This document shows positions 1 to 7,646 of a DNA stretch of 64,000 nucleotides, one piece after another (positions within the stretch are counted from its first letter, which is position 1; every line of letters begins with the position of its first letter). The notes under the pieces were generated by a model that saw only the letters and a program-made list of their open reading frames with translations, was not told the origin of the DNA and made no database searches. Location of the stretch: the NCBI RefSeq assembly GCF_022179305.1, contig NZ_BPQP01000020.1:1-64000 (forward strand), in the 5' to 3' direction. A program made the position numbers and the translations under genes. The DNA is from Methylobacterium iners. GTDB lineage: Bacteria > Pseudomonadota > Alphaproteobacteria > Rhizobiales > Beijerinckiaceae.

Positions 1-11
1 AAAATCAAGCG

Positions 12-263
12 ATGAAGCGCATTTCCTACAGCAAAGATGCGCTGAGGACCCTCAGCCGCCTTCCGGCCAACGTGTCGGAACTCATTCGATCGAAAATTAC
101 GCTCTACGCGACGAAGCCTGAGGCGCTGGCGAACAACGTCAAGGCCCTCAAAGGGGCAGCCGGCGTTTACAGGCTTCGCGTGGGTGATTGGCGGGTGCTT
201 TTCTCGGAAGACGGCGAGGTCATCGCCATCGTCAGGATTGCGGCACGTGGGAGCGTTTGTTGA
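12..263 (+). CDS. RelE/ParE-family toxin of a type II toxin-antitoxin pair
   Basis: The 83-residue basic protein has the compact RelE/ParE fold pattern: an N-terminal 'Y-S-K-D-A-L' strand-helix, then a central K-x-L-K-G segment and the family signature Y-R-L-R-V-G-D-W-R-V-L-F at about residues 53-64. Members are usually mRNA-cleaving, ribosome-dependent toxins, or gyrase inhibitors in the ParE branch; which applies here cannot be read from the sequence. The gene starts 12 bases into the window, so its promoter lies outside. An XRE-type antitoxin follows 31 bp downstream. This toxin-first order is typical of HigBA-like and RelE-XRE pairs and differs from classical relBE. Confidence 0.8.
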   Translation: MKRISYSKDALRTLSRLPANVSELIRSKITLYATKPEALANNVKALKGAAGVYRLRVGDWRVLFSEDGEVIAIVRIAARGSVC

Positions 264-294
264 TCGTTCCCTGGATGAAGGAGCCCGAAAGCCC

Positions 295-669
295 ATGACC
301 GTGCAGACCATCGTGACGCCGGGCGGTGAGCGGCTCGTGGTGCTTTCAGAAGCGGATTATGCCGCCCTCGTTGAGGCGGGAGAGGACGCGGAGGATCGCG
401 CGGCGCTCGGCTGCTTTCGCGCGAGGCTGGCGTCTGGCGAGGAGGAGATGATCCCGTCCGAGGTGGTGGACCGCCTGCTCGGCGGCGAGAACAGAATCCG
501 CGTCTGGCGCGAACATCGCTGCCTGTCCGCCAAGGCGCTGGCCGAGCGGTCCGGCATCGCTCAGGGTTTCCTCTCCCAGATCGAGACTGGAAAGCGCGAG
601 GGCACGATCGAAACCCTGCGGAAGATCGCGGCAGCCCTCTCCGTCACGATCGACGACCTCGTCGGCTGA
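295..669 (+). CDS. XRE-family antitoxin with C-terminal helix-turn-helix
   Basis: The ATG at 295 was chosen because AAGGAG lies 11 nt upstream; an upstream in-frame start would overlap the toxin. The 124-residue product has an N-terminal toxin-binding type region (L-S-E-A-D-Y-A-A-L near residue 17) with an acidic stretch, then a C-terminal Cro/C1-type helix-turn-helix (about residues 66-124) with L-S-A-K-A-L-A-E-R-S-G-I and S-Q-I-E-T-G-K-R. Such antitoxins neutralise the partner toxin and repress their own operon. The short spacing and shared strand with the RelE-like gene support a single transcript. Confidence 0.8.
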   Translation: MTVQTIVTPGGERLVVLSEADYAALVEAGEDAEDRAALGCFRARLASGEEEMIPSEVVDRLLGGENRIRVWREHRCLSAKALAERSGIAQGFLSQIETGKREGTIETLRKIAAALSVTIDDLVG

Positions 670-829
670 GGGCCGCGCCTGAGCACTGAGGCGCGCCCGC
701 CACACCAATCCCGAAAAGACGCCGCCCGCCCGCTTTCGCGTTGGCACTCGCGTCGACTGCCTTGCGGGCAGCGCATTTGGCGGTGAGGCAGCCGGCCGTT
801 GCTTGAAGCCCGCCTGGGAATCACGATCG

Positions 830-1408
830 ATGCCGCGTCCGCTCCTCTCGATGGCTGCCCTCCTCGCCCTCACGGCGACGCTCGGGGCCTGCGCCTCCTC
901 GCGCCTGGAAGGCCAGAGCCGCGGCCGGCCCGGGCCCCAGGCGGCCCTGGAGCCCGCCGTGCCGGCGATGCCCTCTAGCCCCGTCACCTCGGCGCCCCTG
1001 GCCCCGCCCCCGGGTGCCAGCGCGGCGCCCTCGGACGAGCCGCCGCCCGCCGTCGCAGTCGCGCCCGGCACGCCCGTGATCGCCGAGCCCACCTACGTGC
1101 CGCCTCCCGCCCCCCCGGTGGTGGCGAGCGGTCGCTCCGCAGTGGTCGGAAGCTGGACCGCCAAGGACGCCACCGGCGCGACCTGCCGGGTCTCGCTGTC
1201 GAGTGCGCCGGCACTCGACCTCTACAAGGCTTCCGCCGCCGGCTGCGCCAACAAGGATCTCGCCAAGGTCAGCGCCTGGGATTTTCGCGATGGCGAGGTC
1301 TACCTCTACCAGCCCGGCGGCACCGTGACGGCCCGCCTCCGGCAGGGCGGCGGCGGCCTCGACGGCGCCCTCTCGAAATCTGGCGCCGCCCTCGCGCTGG
1401 CGCGCTGA
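830..1408 (+). CDS. AprI/Inh-family metalloprotease inhibitor lipoprotein
   Basis: The 192-residue protein starts with a short hydrophobic signal ending in a lipobox (L-G-A-C, Cys21), so it is probably a lipoprotein. A Pro/Ala-rich, likely disordered linker of about 80 residues follows. The C-terminal domain (about residues 100-192) has the Inh pattern: V-G-S-W, a Cys in T-C-R-V, a second Cys in A-A-G-C, then W-D-F and a Tyr-rich strand. In characterised members these two cysteines form a disulfide and the domain inhibits serralysin-type periplasmic metalloproteases. An upstream TTG at 803 is possible, but ATG 830 gives a normal signal peptide. No protease gene is nearby, so the target is unknown. 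Confidence 0.7.
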   Translation: MPRPLLSMAALLALTATLGACASSRLEGQSRGRPGPQAALEPAVPAMPSSPVTSAPLAPPPGASAAPSDEPPPAVAVAPGTPVIAEPTYVPPPAPPVVASGRSAVVGSWTAKDATGATCRVSLSSAPALDLYKASAAGCANKDLAKVSAWDFRDGEVYLYQPGGTVTARLRQGGGGLDGALSKSGAALALAR

Positions 1409-1454
1409 GGCCACTTCGCGACGGGGGCCTCGCGGCGGCGGGCATCTGCTACCG

Positions 1455-3158
1455 CTATGGGTTCACCCGCAAACCGAGCAGCCAGGTGTTGGCGCTGAAG
1501 CTCGCACCGGCGCTCGACGAGTCGATCTGCTGGTAGATGTAGCTGCCGCGCATGGTGAGCCAGCGGTTGAAGCGGTAATCGAGGCGGGCGGTGGCCGAGA
1601 AGCCCTGCTCAGTGATGTTGACGCGGTCGTAGTCGCTGGCGAGATAGCCGGCGCCCAGCGTGATCGAGAGGTTGCGCAGGAGGTCGTGCTGAACCTCGAC
1701 CGTCGCGGCCTGGGTGAACACGCCGCTCGAATTCGCGATCGACGTCTCGATCAGGCTCGTGGCCGCGTTGACCCGCACCGTGGTGAGCGGGCTCGCCGTC
1801 CAGATGAGCGCCGCGTTGACGACGGGCGCGGTCAGGCCGCGCAGGGCCGGATCGACGTAGTCGCGGCGCTGGAACCCCGCCGAGATCTCGCCGGCGACGA
1901 AGCGGGTCAGCGCGAAGGTCGCGCCGAAGGTGGGCGTGACCCCATCCGAATCCCGACGGATCCCGTTCGAATCGACGCGCCGGTCGTAGACGCGTGTGTC
2001 GGCGAGGATGTCGATGAAGGGCGAGATGACGGGCGAGATCTCGTAGGCCGCCCGCACCCGCAGGCCGAATTGGTTCAGGTTGCGATCGGCCTGGCTGAGC
2101 ACCGTGCCGTTCGAGAGGCGGGCATCCTCGAACTCGGAACGGTCGACGAGGCCGCGCAGCGAGAGCTGCAGCCGGTTGAAGTTCTCGGTGACCCCGACCG
2201 TGGTGCCGTAGCTCGCGATCAGCGGCCGGCTGGACACCGTGGCGTTGAGGTCCGGGCTGCCGGCGCGCTGCGTCTCGAGCAGGAATCGGCCCTCGACGTC
2301 CACGCGGGTGTCGCGGTTCGCGTCGAGCCGCAGCCGGACGTTGCCGGCGCCGTTCGGGCGGCTGGCGGCCTGGTTGTCGGGGAAGTCGAGGTAGCCGCCG
2401 CGCAACTCGCCCGCGAGTTCGCTCGCCGACCAGTCGCTGCGGAAGTTCAGCTCGGCTTCCGTGCGCAGCGCCACCGAGCCCCTGGCCCGCTGGCGGGTAA
2501 CCTGCTCCGGGTTGGTGTCGTAGCCGATGCTCTGCTGGATCGAGGGCAGGATCGTGAAGGTGCCGAGCCGCAGCCCGAGTGGGGCGTAGGCCTCGTCGAC
2601 GAGCGGGGCCCGGCGCAGGGTGGCGTTCAGGAGCGAGCCCGGCGTCTGCAAGCCGGCGAGCGGCAGGGTCGTGGGCAGCGGCACGCCGACCACGGGGTTC
2701 TGGACCACGGGGGTCAGCCGCAGGTCGGGCGGCGGCACCTGGATCTGCGGCCGCACGATCCGGGCTGTCGCCGAGCCGGTCCGGCGCGGCGGCGCCGCGC
2801 GCTGGCGCAGGAGGTTCGTGAGCGCCCGGGGATCGGGGCGGGCGGTAGCACCCGAAGTCCGGTTCCCGCCCGATCCGGTGCGGATGCCAAGCGCGTCGGT
2901 CGGATTGCGGGAGCGGCCGGTCTCCTCGCCCGTCGTCGGGGCTCCGGCGATCGGAGCGGCGGACGGGCGGGCGCGACGCAGGGTGGGCAGGCCGTCGTCG
3001 GCGCCCGAGGCGGTCGGTGCCGCATCGGCATCGGCGGGAGCGGCCGTTGGGGGCGTCGCACGGGTCTGTGCCGCTGCCTCGTGCCCGAGCAGGGCAGCCG
3101 CGAGCCCGAGCACGCCGAGGCTCCAGCTTCGCCATCCTGCGGTCGGCCACGCGCGCAT
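1455..3158 (-). CDS. Outer-membrane beta-barrel protein with disordered N-terminal region
   Basis: The open frame extends further upstream, but ATG at 3158 gives a signal peptide (hydrophobic L-G-V-L-G-L-A-A-A-L-L core, A-A-A-Q cleavage) preceded by GGAGAG. The product is 567 residues. After the signal comes about 150 residues rich in Ala, Pro, Arg and Thr that look disordered. About 370 residues follow with alternating polar and hydrophobic strands, Asn/Tyr turns and aromatic belts, as in outer-membrane beta-barrel (BBP2-type) proteins often found near polysaccharide genes. It is transcribed divergently from the KdsD/KpsF isomerase gene, which fits a role at the cell surface. The barrel assignment comes from pattern alone; the substrate is unknown. 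Confidence 0.65.
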   Translation of the reverse strand: MRAWPTAGWRSWSLGVLGLAAALLGHEAAAQTRATPPTAAPADADAAPTASGADDGLPTLRRARPSAAPIAGAPTTGEETGRSRNPTDALGIRTGSGGNRTSGATARPDPRALTNLLRQRAAPPRRTGSATARIVRPQIQVPPPDLRLTPVVQNPVVGVPLPTTLPLAGLQTPGSLLNATLRRAPLVDEAYAPLGLRLGTFTILPSIQQSIGYDTNPEQVTRQRARGSVALRTEAELNFRSDWSASELAGELRGGYLDFPDNQAASRPNGAGNVRLRLDANRDTRVDVEGRFLLETQRAGSPDLNATVSSRPLIASYGTTVGVTENFNRLQLSLRGLVDRSEFEDARLSNGTVLSQADRNLNQFGLRVRAAYEISPVISPFIDILADTRVYDRRVDSNGIRRDSDGVTPTFGATFALTRFVAGEISAGFQRRDYVDPALRGLTAPVVNAALIWTASPLTTVRVNAATSLIETSIANSSGVFTQAATVEVQHDLLRNLSITLGAGYLASDYDRVNITEQGFSATARLDYRFNRWLTMRGSYIYQQIDSSSAGASFSANTWLLGLRVNP

Positions 3159-3371
3159 CACGGGCGGATGTCTCTCCGGTGACCGCGCGCCAGCCGCATC
3201 CGAAGGCCGGGTGGGATCCGCGCGGAACATGGTTAACCGGGCTACAACGGTTGCGGTTAATGCCCCGTCAACGCGCGCCGCGGCCGCGCTCGGAGGCCGC
3301 CATCCGACCACATTCGCCGGCAATATGACCGCTTTCGCCCCCCCTGGGGCGACGCGGAGGGTCGGACGACG

Positions 3372-4394
3372 ATGGCGCCAGCGGAGATGGCCTTGGTGCA
3401 GAGCGTGGCCGACGAGCCGCCCGCGGCCTCGCCCGCGATCGCCTCGGCCTTGCGCACCATCGAGACCGAGCGCGACGGCCTCGACTGCCTGATGGGCGCC
3501 ATCGGCAACGGTCTGGGCGACGCCTTCACGGCGGCGGTGGCGCTGATCGCGCGGGCGCGGGGCCGGGCGATCCTCACGGGGATGGGTAAGTCCGGCCATA
3601 TCGGCCGCAAGATCGCCGCGACGCTCGCCTCCACCGGCACGCCGGCCCTCTACGTCCACCCGGCCGAGGCGAGTCACGGCGACCTCGGTATGGTCCAGCC
3701 CGAGGACGTGGTCGTGGCCCTGTCCTGGTCAGGCGAGACCACGGAGCTCGCCGACATCATCGGCTACGCCCGGCGCTACCGGGTCGGGCTCATCGCGATC
3801 ACCTCCAATCCGGGCTCGACGCTGGCCCGCGAGGCGGATGTCTGCCTCACCCTGCCGAAGGCCCGCGAGGCCTGCCCCAACGGCTTGGCGCCCACTACCT
3901 CGACGGCGATGCAGCTCGCCCTCGGCGACGCCCTCGCCATCGCGCTCCTGGAGGCGCGCGGCTTCTCGGCCCGGGAATTCGGTATCTATCATCCCGGCGG
4001 CCGCCTCGGCGCGTCCCTCCGCCAGGTCCGCGAGGTCATGCATACGGGCGCGCAGCTGCCCGTCGTCCCGCGCGGCACGCCGATGCGCGCGGCCATCGCC
4101 GAGATCGACGCCAAGGGCTTCGGCTCGGTCGTCGTCGTCGAGGCGGACGGGCGGCTGGCCGGCATCGTCACCGACGGAGATCTCCGCCGCAACGTCTTCC
4201 GGACCGACCTCGACGGTCTCGCCGTCGAGGCGCTGATGAGCGGCAAGCCCCGCACCGTGAACCCGGAGACCCTGCTCGCCAAGGCCCTCGAAATCCAGGA
4301 ATCGATGAAGATCACCGCGCTGATCGTCGTCGAGCACGACCGCCCGGTCGGCATCGTGCATTACCACGACCTATTGCGGGCCGGCGCTGCCTGA
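3372..4394 (+). CDS. kdsD: KpsF/GutQ-family arabinose-5-phosphate isomerase
   Basis: The 340-residue protein has the standard layout: a SIS sugar-isomerase domain (about residues 45-190, with G-M-G-K-S-G-H-I-G around residue 70 and S-W-S-G-E-T-T-E-L near 118) followed by two CBS domains (about 210-335). Family members convert ribulose-5-phosphate to arabinose-5-phosphate, the first step to KDO for lipopolysaccharide or capsule. The length is normal. Its last 24 bases overlap the convergent glycosyltransferase gene. KdsD (housekeeping LPS) and KpsF (capsule) cannot be separated by sequence alone; the surface-glycan neighbours fit either. Confidence 0.9.
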   Translation: MAPAEMALVQSVADEPPAASPAIASALRTIETERDGLDCLMGAIGNGLGDAFTAAVALIARARGRAILTGMGKSGHIGRKIAATLASTGTPALYVHPAEASHGDLGMVQPEDVVVALSWSGETTELADIIGYARRYRVGLIAITSNPGSTLAREADVCLTLPKAREACPNGLAPTTSTAMQLALGDALAIALLEARGFSAREFGIYHPGGRLGASLRQVREVMHTGAQLPVVPRGTPMRAAIAEIDAKGFGSVVVVEADGRLAGIVTDGDLRRNVFRTDLDGLAVEALMSGKPRTVNPETLLAKALEIQESMKITALIVVEHDRPVGIVHYHDLLRAGAA

Positions 4395-5504
4395 GGCGTT
4401 CCGCAGGCGTCGCGCAGCCGCGCGAACCGGTCGGACCAGCAGCCGGCGAAGCCGCCTGATCAGGCTCTCGGAGGCTCGACGCCGCGCGGCATCCGCCGCC
4501 GCATCCTCGGCATCCAGGCGCTCGAACCGCGCCGCACGGGCGAGCAGTTCCTCCGCGACGCCGTCTGGGTCAGGTAGGCTCCAACCGAACTGAAAGCCGG
4601 GCTCGGGGCCGGATTGCGAGCCGGCGGGGTGGTAGTACTTGGCCTGCGTGCCTTTCAGCCCGTCGAGGAGCGGGAAGTTCGCCTTCAGATGCGCCGCGAA
4701 ATTCAGGCCGATCACGCGCCGACCCGGGGCCGCGAAAGCCGCCGTGTGGAACGCCGAGCCCACCGAGCCGAGCACGATCCGGTGCCGCGAGAACAGCCGG
4801 ACCTGCTCGCCAGAGCGCAGGGTCTCGGGGTGGACGATGGCGACGCCGCGCCGCGCCAGCGCCTCGCAGAGCGCGGCCTCACCCTGCATCCGGGCGATGC
4901 CGGAGGTGAGCCGATCCTTGGACAGGTAGACCGGCTGCGCGGCTTCATCGACCTCCGCTGCGTGCCAGAACGGCCGACCGATCTCTCGGCAGAGCGCACC
5001 GTGCACGTCATGGACGAAGGTCTGCTCCTTGAGGCTCAGCTCGGGGATCGCCACGCGCCCGAGGCGGAGGGGGCGATCGAAGGCGACGATGTCGGCTGCT
5101 GTGAGGCCGAAGCGGTCGAGGGTTGCCGTGAGCACGTCGAGGCCGGCCCAGTCCGATTGCGGTCCGGCCGCGTGGCAGAGCAGGGTCGGCGGCGGTCCCT
5201 GCCAGCTCAGGAGGGGCCAGAGCCGCGCCAGGGTGCCGATCAGGAAGTGACCGTAATGCGTGATCAGCGGGCCGATATAGAGGTACTCGGCCGTAGGCGC
5301 CGCCGCCTGTTGGCGCGAGGGTGGAAGCGCCTCCGGATCGCCGCCCGCCTCGATGATCCGCCCGTCGGCCGCCCGCAGCGCCCAAGGCGCGCCCGCGCCC
5401 GCCGGCAGGTAGTCGGCGTCCGTCACGACGCTGAGACGAGGCACGGCCGCGATCCGCTCGCAGGAGCCCCATATGAACCGACAGCGCTGGAGCGGAGCGG
5501 TCAT
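4371..5504 (-). CDS. Glycosyltransferase family 61 (DUF563) protein
   Basis: The 377-residue protein has the DUF563/GT61 layout. An N-terminal region includes Y-L-Y-I-G-P-L-I-T-H-Y-G-H-F-L, and the central-to-C-terminal part has V-Y-L-S-K-D-R (about residue 191) and G-S-V-G-S-A-F-H-T-A-A-F near residues 246-257, matching the conserved 'G..G-(A/S)-x-(L/F)-x-N/H' acceptor region of the family. Bacterial members occur in exopolysaccharide and capsule clusters. The final 60 residues are Arg/Ala-rich and extend past the catalytic fold. The gene is convergent with kdsD, with a 24-bp 3' overlap, and divergent from mutL. Donor and acceptor sugars are unknown. Confidence 0.7.
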   Translation of the reverse strand: MTAPLQRCRFIWGSCERIAAVPRLSVVTDADYLPAGAGAPWALRAADGRIIEAGGDPEALPPSRQQAAAPTAEYLYIGPLITHYGHFLIGTLARLWPLLSWQGPPPTLLCHAAGPQSDWAGLDVLTATLDRFGLTAADIVAFDRPLRLGRVAIPELSLKEQTFVHDVHGALCREIGRPFWHAAEVDEAAQPVYLSKDRLTSGIARMQGEAALCEALARRGVAIVHPETLRSGEQVRLFSRHRIVLGSVGSAFHTAAFAAPGRRVIGLNFAAHLKANFPLLDGLKGTQAKYYHPAGSQSGPEPGFQFGWSLPDPDGVAEELLARAARFERLDAEDAAADAARRRASESLIRRLRRLLVRPVRAAARRLRNASGSAGPQ

Positions 5505-5649
5505 CGAGATGAGCCCTGGGCGGGAACAGGGCGGAGCTCCTCTCCGCGGGACCGGAGGATCATCGGATCGGCCACTCGCAGCGACATCGAACCCTTGCGA
5601 GGAGAGGAGCTCAGGGCGGCCGCGCCTTCCGCCCGGATCGCACCGGACC

Positions 5650-5655
5650 TATAAT
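5650..5655 (+). promoter_or_regulatory. Perfect -10 hexamer just upstream of mutL
   Basis: TATAAT lies here, ten bases before the mutL ATG at 5665. At 17-bp spacing the upstream hexamer is TTCCGC (5627-5632), a poor -35. If the -10 is used, transcription would begin around 5661-5663, giving a nearly leaderless mRNA. A match this perfect is notable in such GC-rich DNA, but use is unproven. Confidence 0.4.
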
Positions 5656-5664
5656 CCGGCGACC

Positions 5665-7563
5665 ATGCCCACGCCATCCCGCCCGGTGCGCCGCCTCGAC
5701 CCGATCCTCGTCGACCGCATCGCCGCGGGCGAGGTCGTCGAGCGGCCCGCCTCCGCCGTCAAGGAACTCGTCGAGAACGCCATCGACGCCGGCGCCACCA
5801 GCATCGAGGTGACGATCGAGGCGGGCGGACGCCGCCTGATCCGGGTCGTCGACGATGGAGCGGGCATGGGCGCCGAGGACTTGGCGCTGGCGGTCGAGCG
5901 CCACGCCACCTCGAAGCTGCCGGACGGCGACCTGACGCGGATCGGGACGCTGGGCTTTCGAGGCGAGGCCCTGCCCTCGATCGGCGCGGTGGCGCGGCTC
6001 GCCATCACGACCCGCACGGCCGAAGCCGAGACCGGCTCCACCCTTACCGTCGAGGCCGGGCTCAAGGGCGCGGTCCGGCCGGCGCCGGCGGCGAAGGGCA
6101 CCCGCATCGAGGTCACCGACCTGTTCGCGGCGACACCCGCGCGCCTCAAGTTCCTCAAATCCGACCGGGCCGAGGCGGCGGCCGTGGCCGATGGGTTGCG
6201 CCGGCTCGCGGTGGCCCAGAGCGGCATCCGCTTCACTCTGCGGTCGGAGGGGACCACGCCGCTCGTCTTCCCCGCCGAGCGCGAGCCCGGCCCCGCCGCG
6301 TCCCTGCGGCGCCTCGTGGCGGTGCTGGGGTCCGAGTTCGGGCCGAACGCGGTGCCGCTGTCGATGGAGCGCGAGGGCTTCGCGCTCGAAGGCCATATCG
6401 GGCTGCCCACCTACCACCGCGGCGCCGCGAGCCAGATCCACTTCACGGTCAACGGGAGGCCCGTGCGCGACCGGCTCCTGCTCGGGGCCGTGCGCGGCGC
6501 CTATGCCGACACCATGCGCAGCGACCGGCACCCGGTCCTGGCGCTCGCCATCGCCTGCGATCCGGCCCTCGTCGACGTGAACGTGCATCCGGCCAAGACC
6601 GAGGTGCGGTTTCGCGATCCCGGCCTCGTGCGGGCGCTGATCGTGAGCGCGATCCACGAGACCCTGCGCCGCGCCGGGGCGCGGGCCTCGACCACCGCGG
6701 CCAGCCGGACGCTCGAGGCGCTGCGCCCGATGGGCGGTCATCCCGGCTCCGGGATCCGCTCCGGCCGTACCACCTTCAGCCCGGTCCTTCCCTCCGTCGG
6801 CGCGCCGCCCGGCTACCGCCAGGCCTCACGGGCGCAGGCGGCGTCGGTCCTCGCGGAGGCCGGTTTCGGCGAGGCGCCGCAGGCGCTGTTCAGCCACGAC
6901 CTCGCCCCGCCCGTCGCCGAGGCTAGGACGGCGTCGGCGGAGGCGGAGCCGCTCGATGCGCCACTGGGCGCCGCCCGCGCCCAGCTCCACGAGACCTACA
7001 TCGTGGCTCAGACCACGGACGGCATGGTCCTCGTCGATCAGCACGCGGCGCATGAGCGTCTCGTCTACGAACGGCTGAAGCGCGAGCGGGCGAATGGCGG
7101 CATCGCCCGCCAGGGCCTCCTCATCCCCGACGTCGTGGAGATGGCCGCGCCCGATGTAGCCCGCCTGCTGGCCGCGGCCGCCGACCTCGACCGGCTCGGC
7201 CTGTCGATCGAGGCCTTCGGGCCGGGCGCGGTGCTCGTCCGTGCCGTGCCGGCGGCGCTGGCCGGCGGCCCGGCGCGGGCGCTTCTCACCGACATCCTCG
7301 ACGCCCTCGACGCGAGCGGCCTGGAGGACGACAGCCCGGACGGGACCGAGGGCGGCCCCCTCGGCCGGCGCCTCGACGCGATCCTCTCCCGCATGAGCTG
7401 CCACGGCTCGATCCGCGCCGGTCGGCGCCTGCGCCCGGAGGAGATGAACGCGCTGCTGCGCGAGATGGAGGCGACGCCCCTCTCCGGCTCCTGCAACCAC
7501 GGCCGCCCGACCTTCGTCGAACTGAAGCTTGCCGATATCGAGCGGCTGTTCGGGCGGCGGTGA
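5665..7563 (+). CDS. mutL: DNA mismatch repair protein MutL, endonuclease type
   Basis: The frame is open from 5473, but ATG 5665 begins the conserved MutL sequence. The 632-residue protein has the N-terminal GHKL ATPase: A-A-G-E-V-V-E-R-P-A-S, K-E-L-V-E-N-A-I-D-A-G-A with catalytic Glu34, D-D-G-A-G near 63-67 and G-F-R-G-E-A-L. The C-terminal domain carries D-Q-H-A-x2-E-x4-E and a C-N-H-G-R-P motif, the metal-binding residues of MutL nicking endonucleases found in bacteria without MutH. It should therefore both couple MutS recognition and incise the new strand. It is divergent from the glycosyltransferase and convergent with the molybdopterin oxidoreductase. Confidence 0.96.
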   Translation: MPTPSRPVRRLDPILVDRIAAGEVVERPASAVKELVENAIDAGATSIEVTIEAGGRRLIRVVDDGAGMGAEDLALAVERHATSKLPDGDLTRIGTLGFRGEALPSIGAVARLAITTRTAEAETGSTLTVEAGLKGAVRPAPAAKGTRIEVTDLFAATPARLKFLKSDRAEAAAVADGLRRLAVAQSGIRFTLRSEGTTPLVFPAEREPGPAASLRRLVAVLGSEFGPNAVPLSMEREGFALEGHIGLPTYHRGAASQIHFTVNGRPVRDRLLLGAVRGAYADTMRSDRHPVLALAIACDPALVDVNVHPAKTEVRFRDPGLVRALIVSAIHETLRRAGARASTTAASRTLEALRPMGGHPGSGIRSGRTTFSPVLPSVGAPPGYRQASRAQAASVLAEAGFGEAPQALFSHDLAPPVAEARTASAEAEPLDAPLGAARAQLHETYIVAQTTDGMVLVDQHAAHERLVYERLKRERANGGIARQGLLIPDVVEMAAPDVARLLAAAADLDRLGLSIEAFGPGAVLVRAVPAALAGGPARALLTDILDALDASGLEDDSPDGTEGGPLGRRLDAILSRMSCHGSIRAGRRLRPEEMNALLREMEATPLSGSCNHGRPTFVELKLADIERLFGRR

Positions 7564-7646
7564 GGCTGCTCCATCTTCCCGGCGCGGAGGTTGGTCCGCG
7601 TCAGGCTGCGGTGCCGACGCGACCCGACGGCCGGGTTTCCGGGGGC

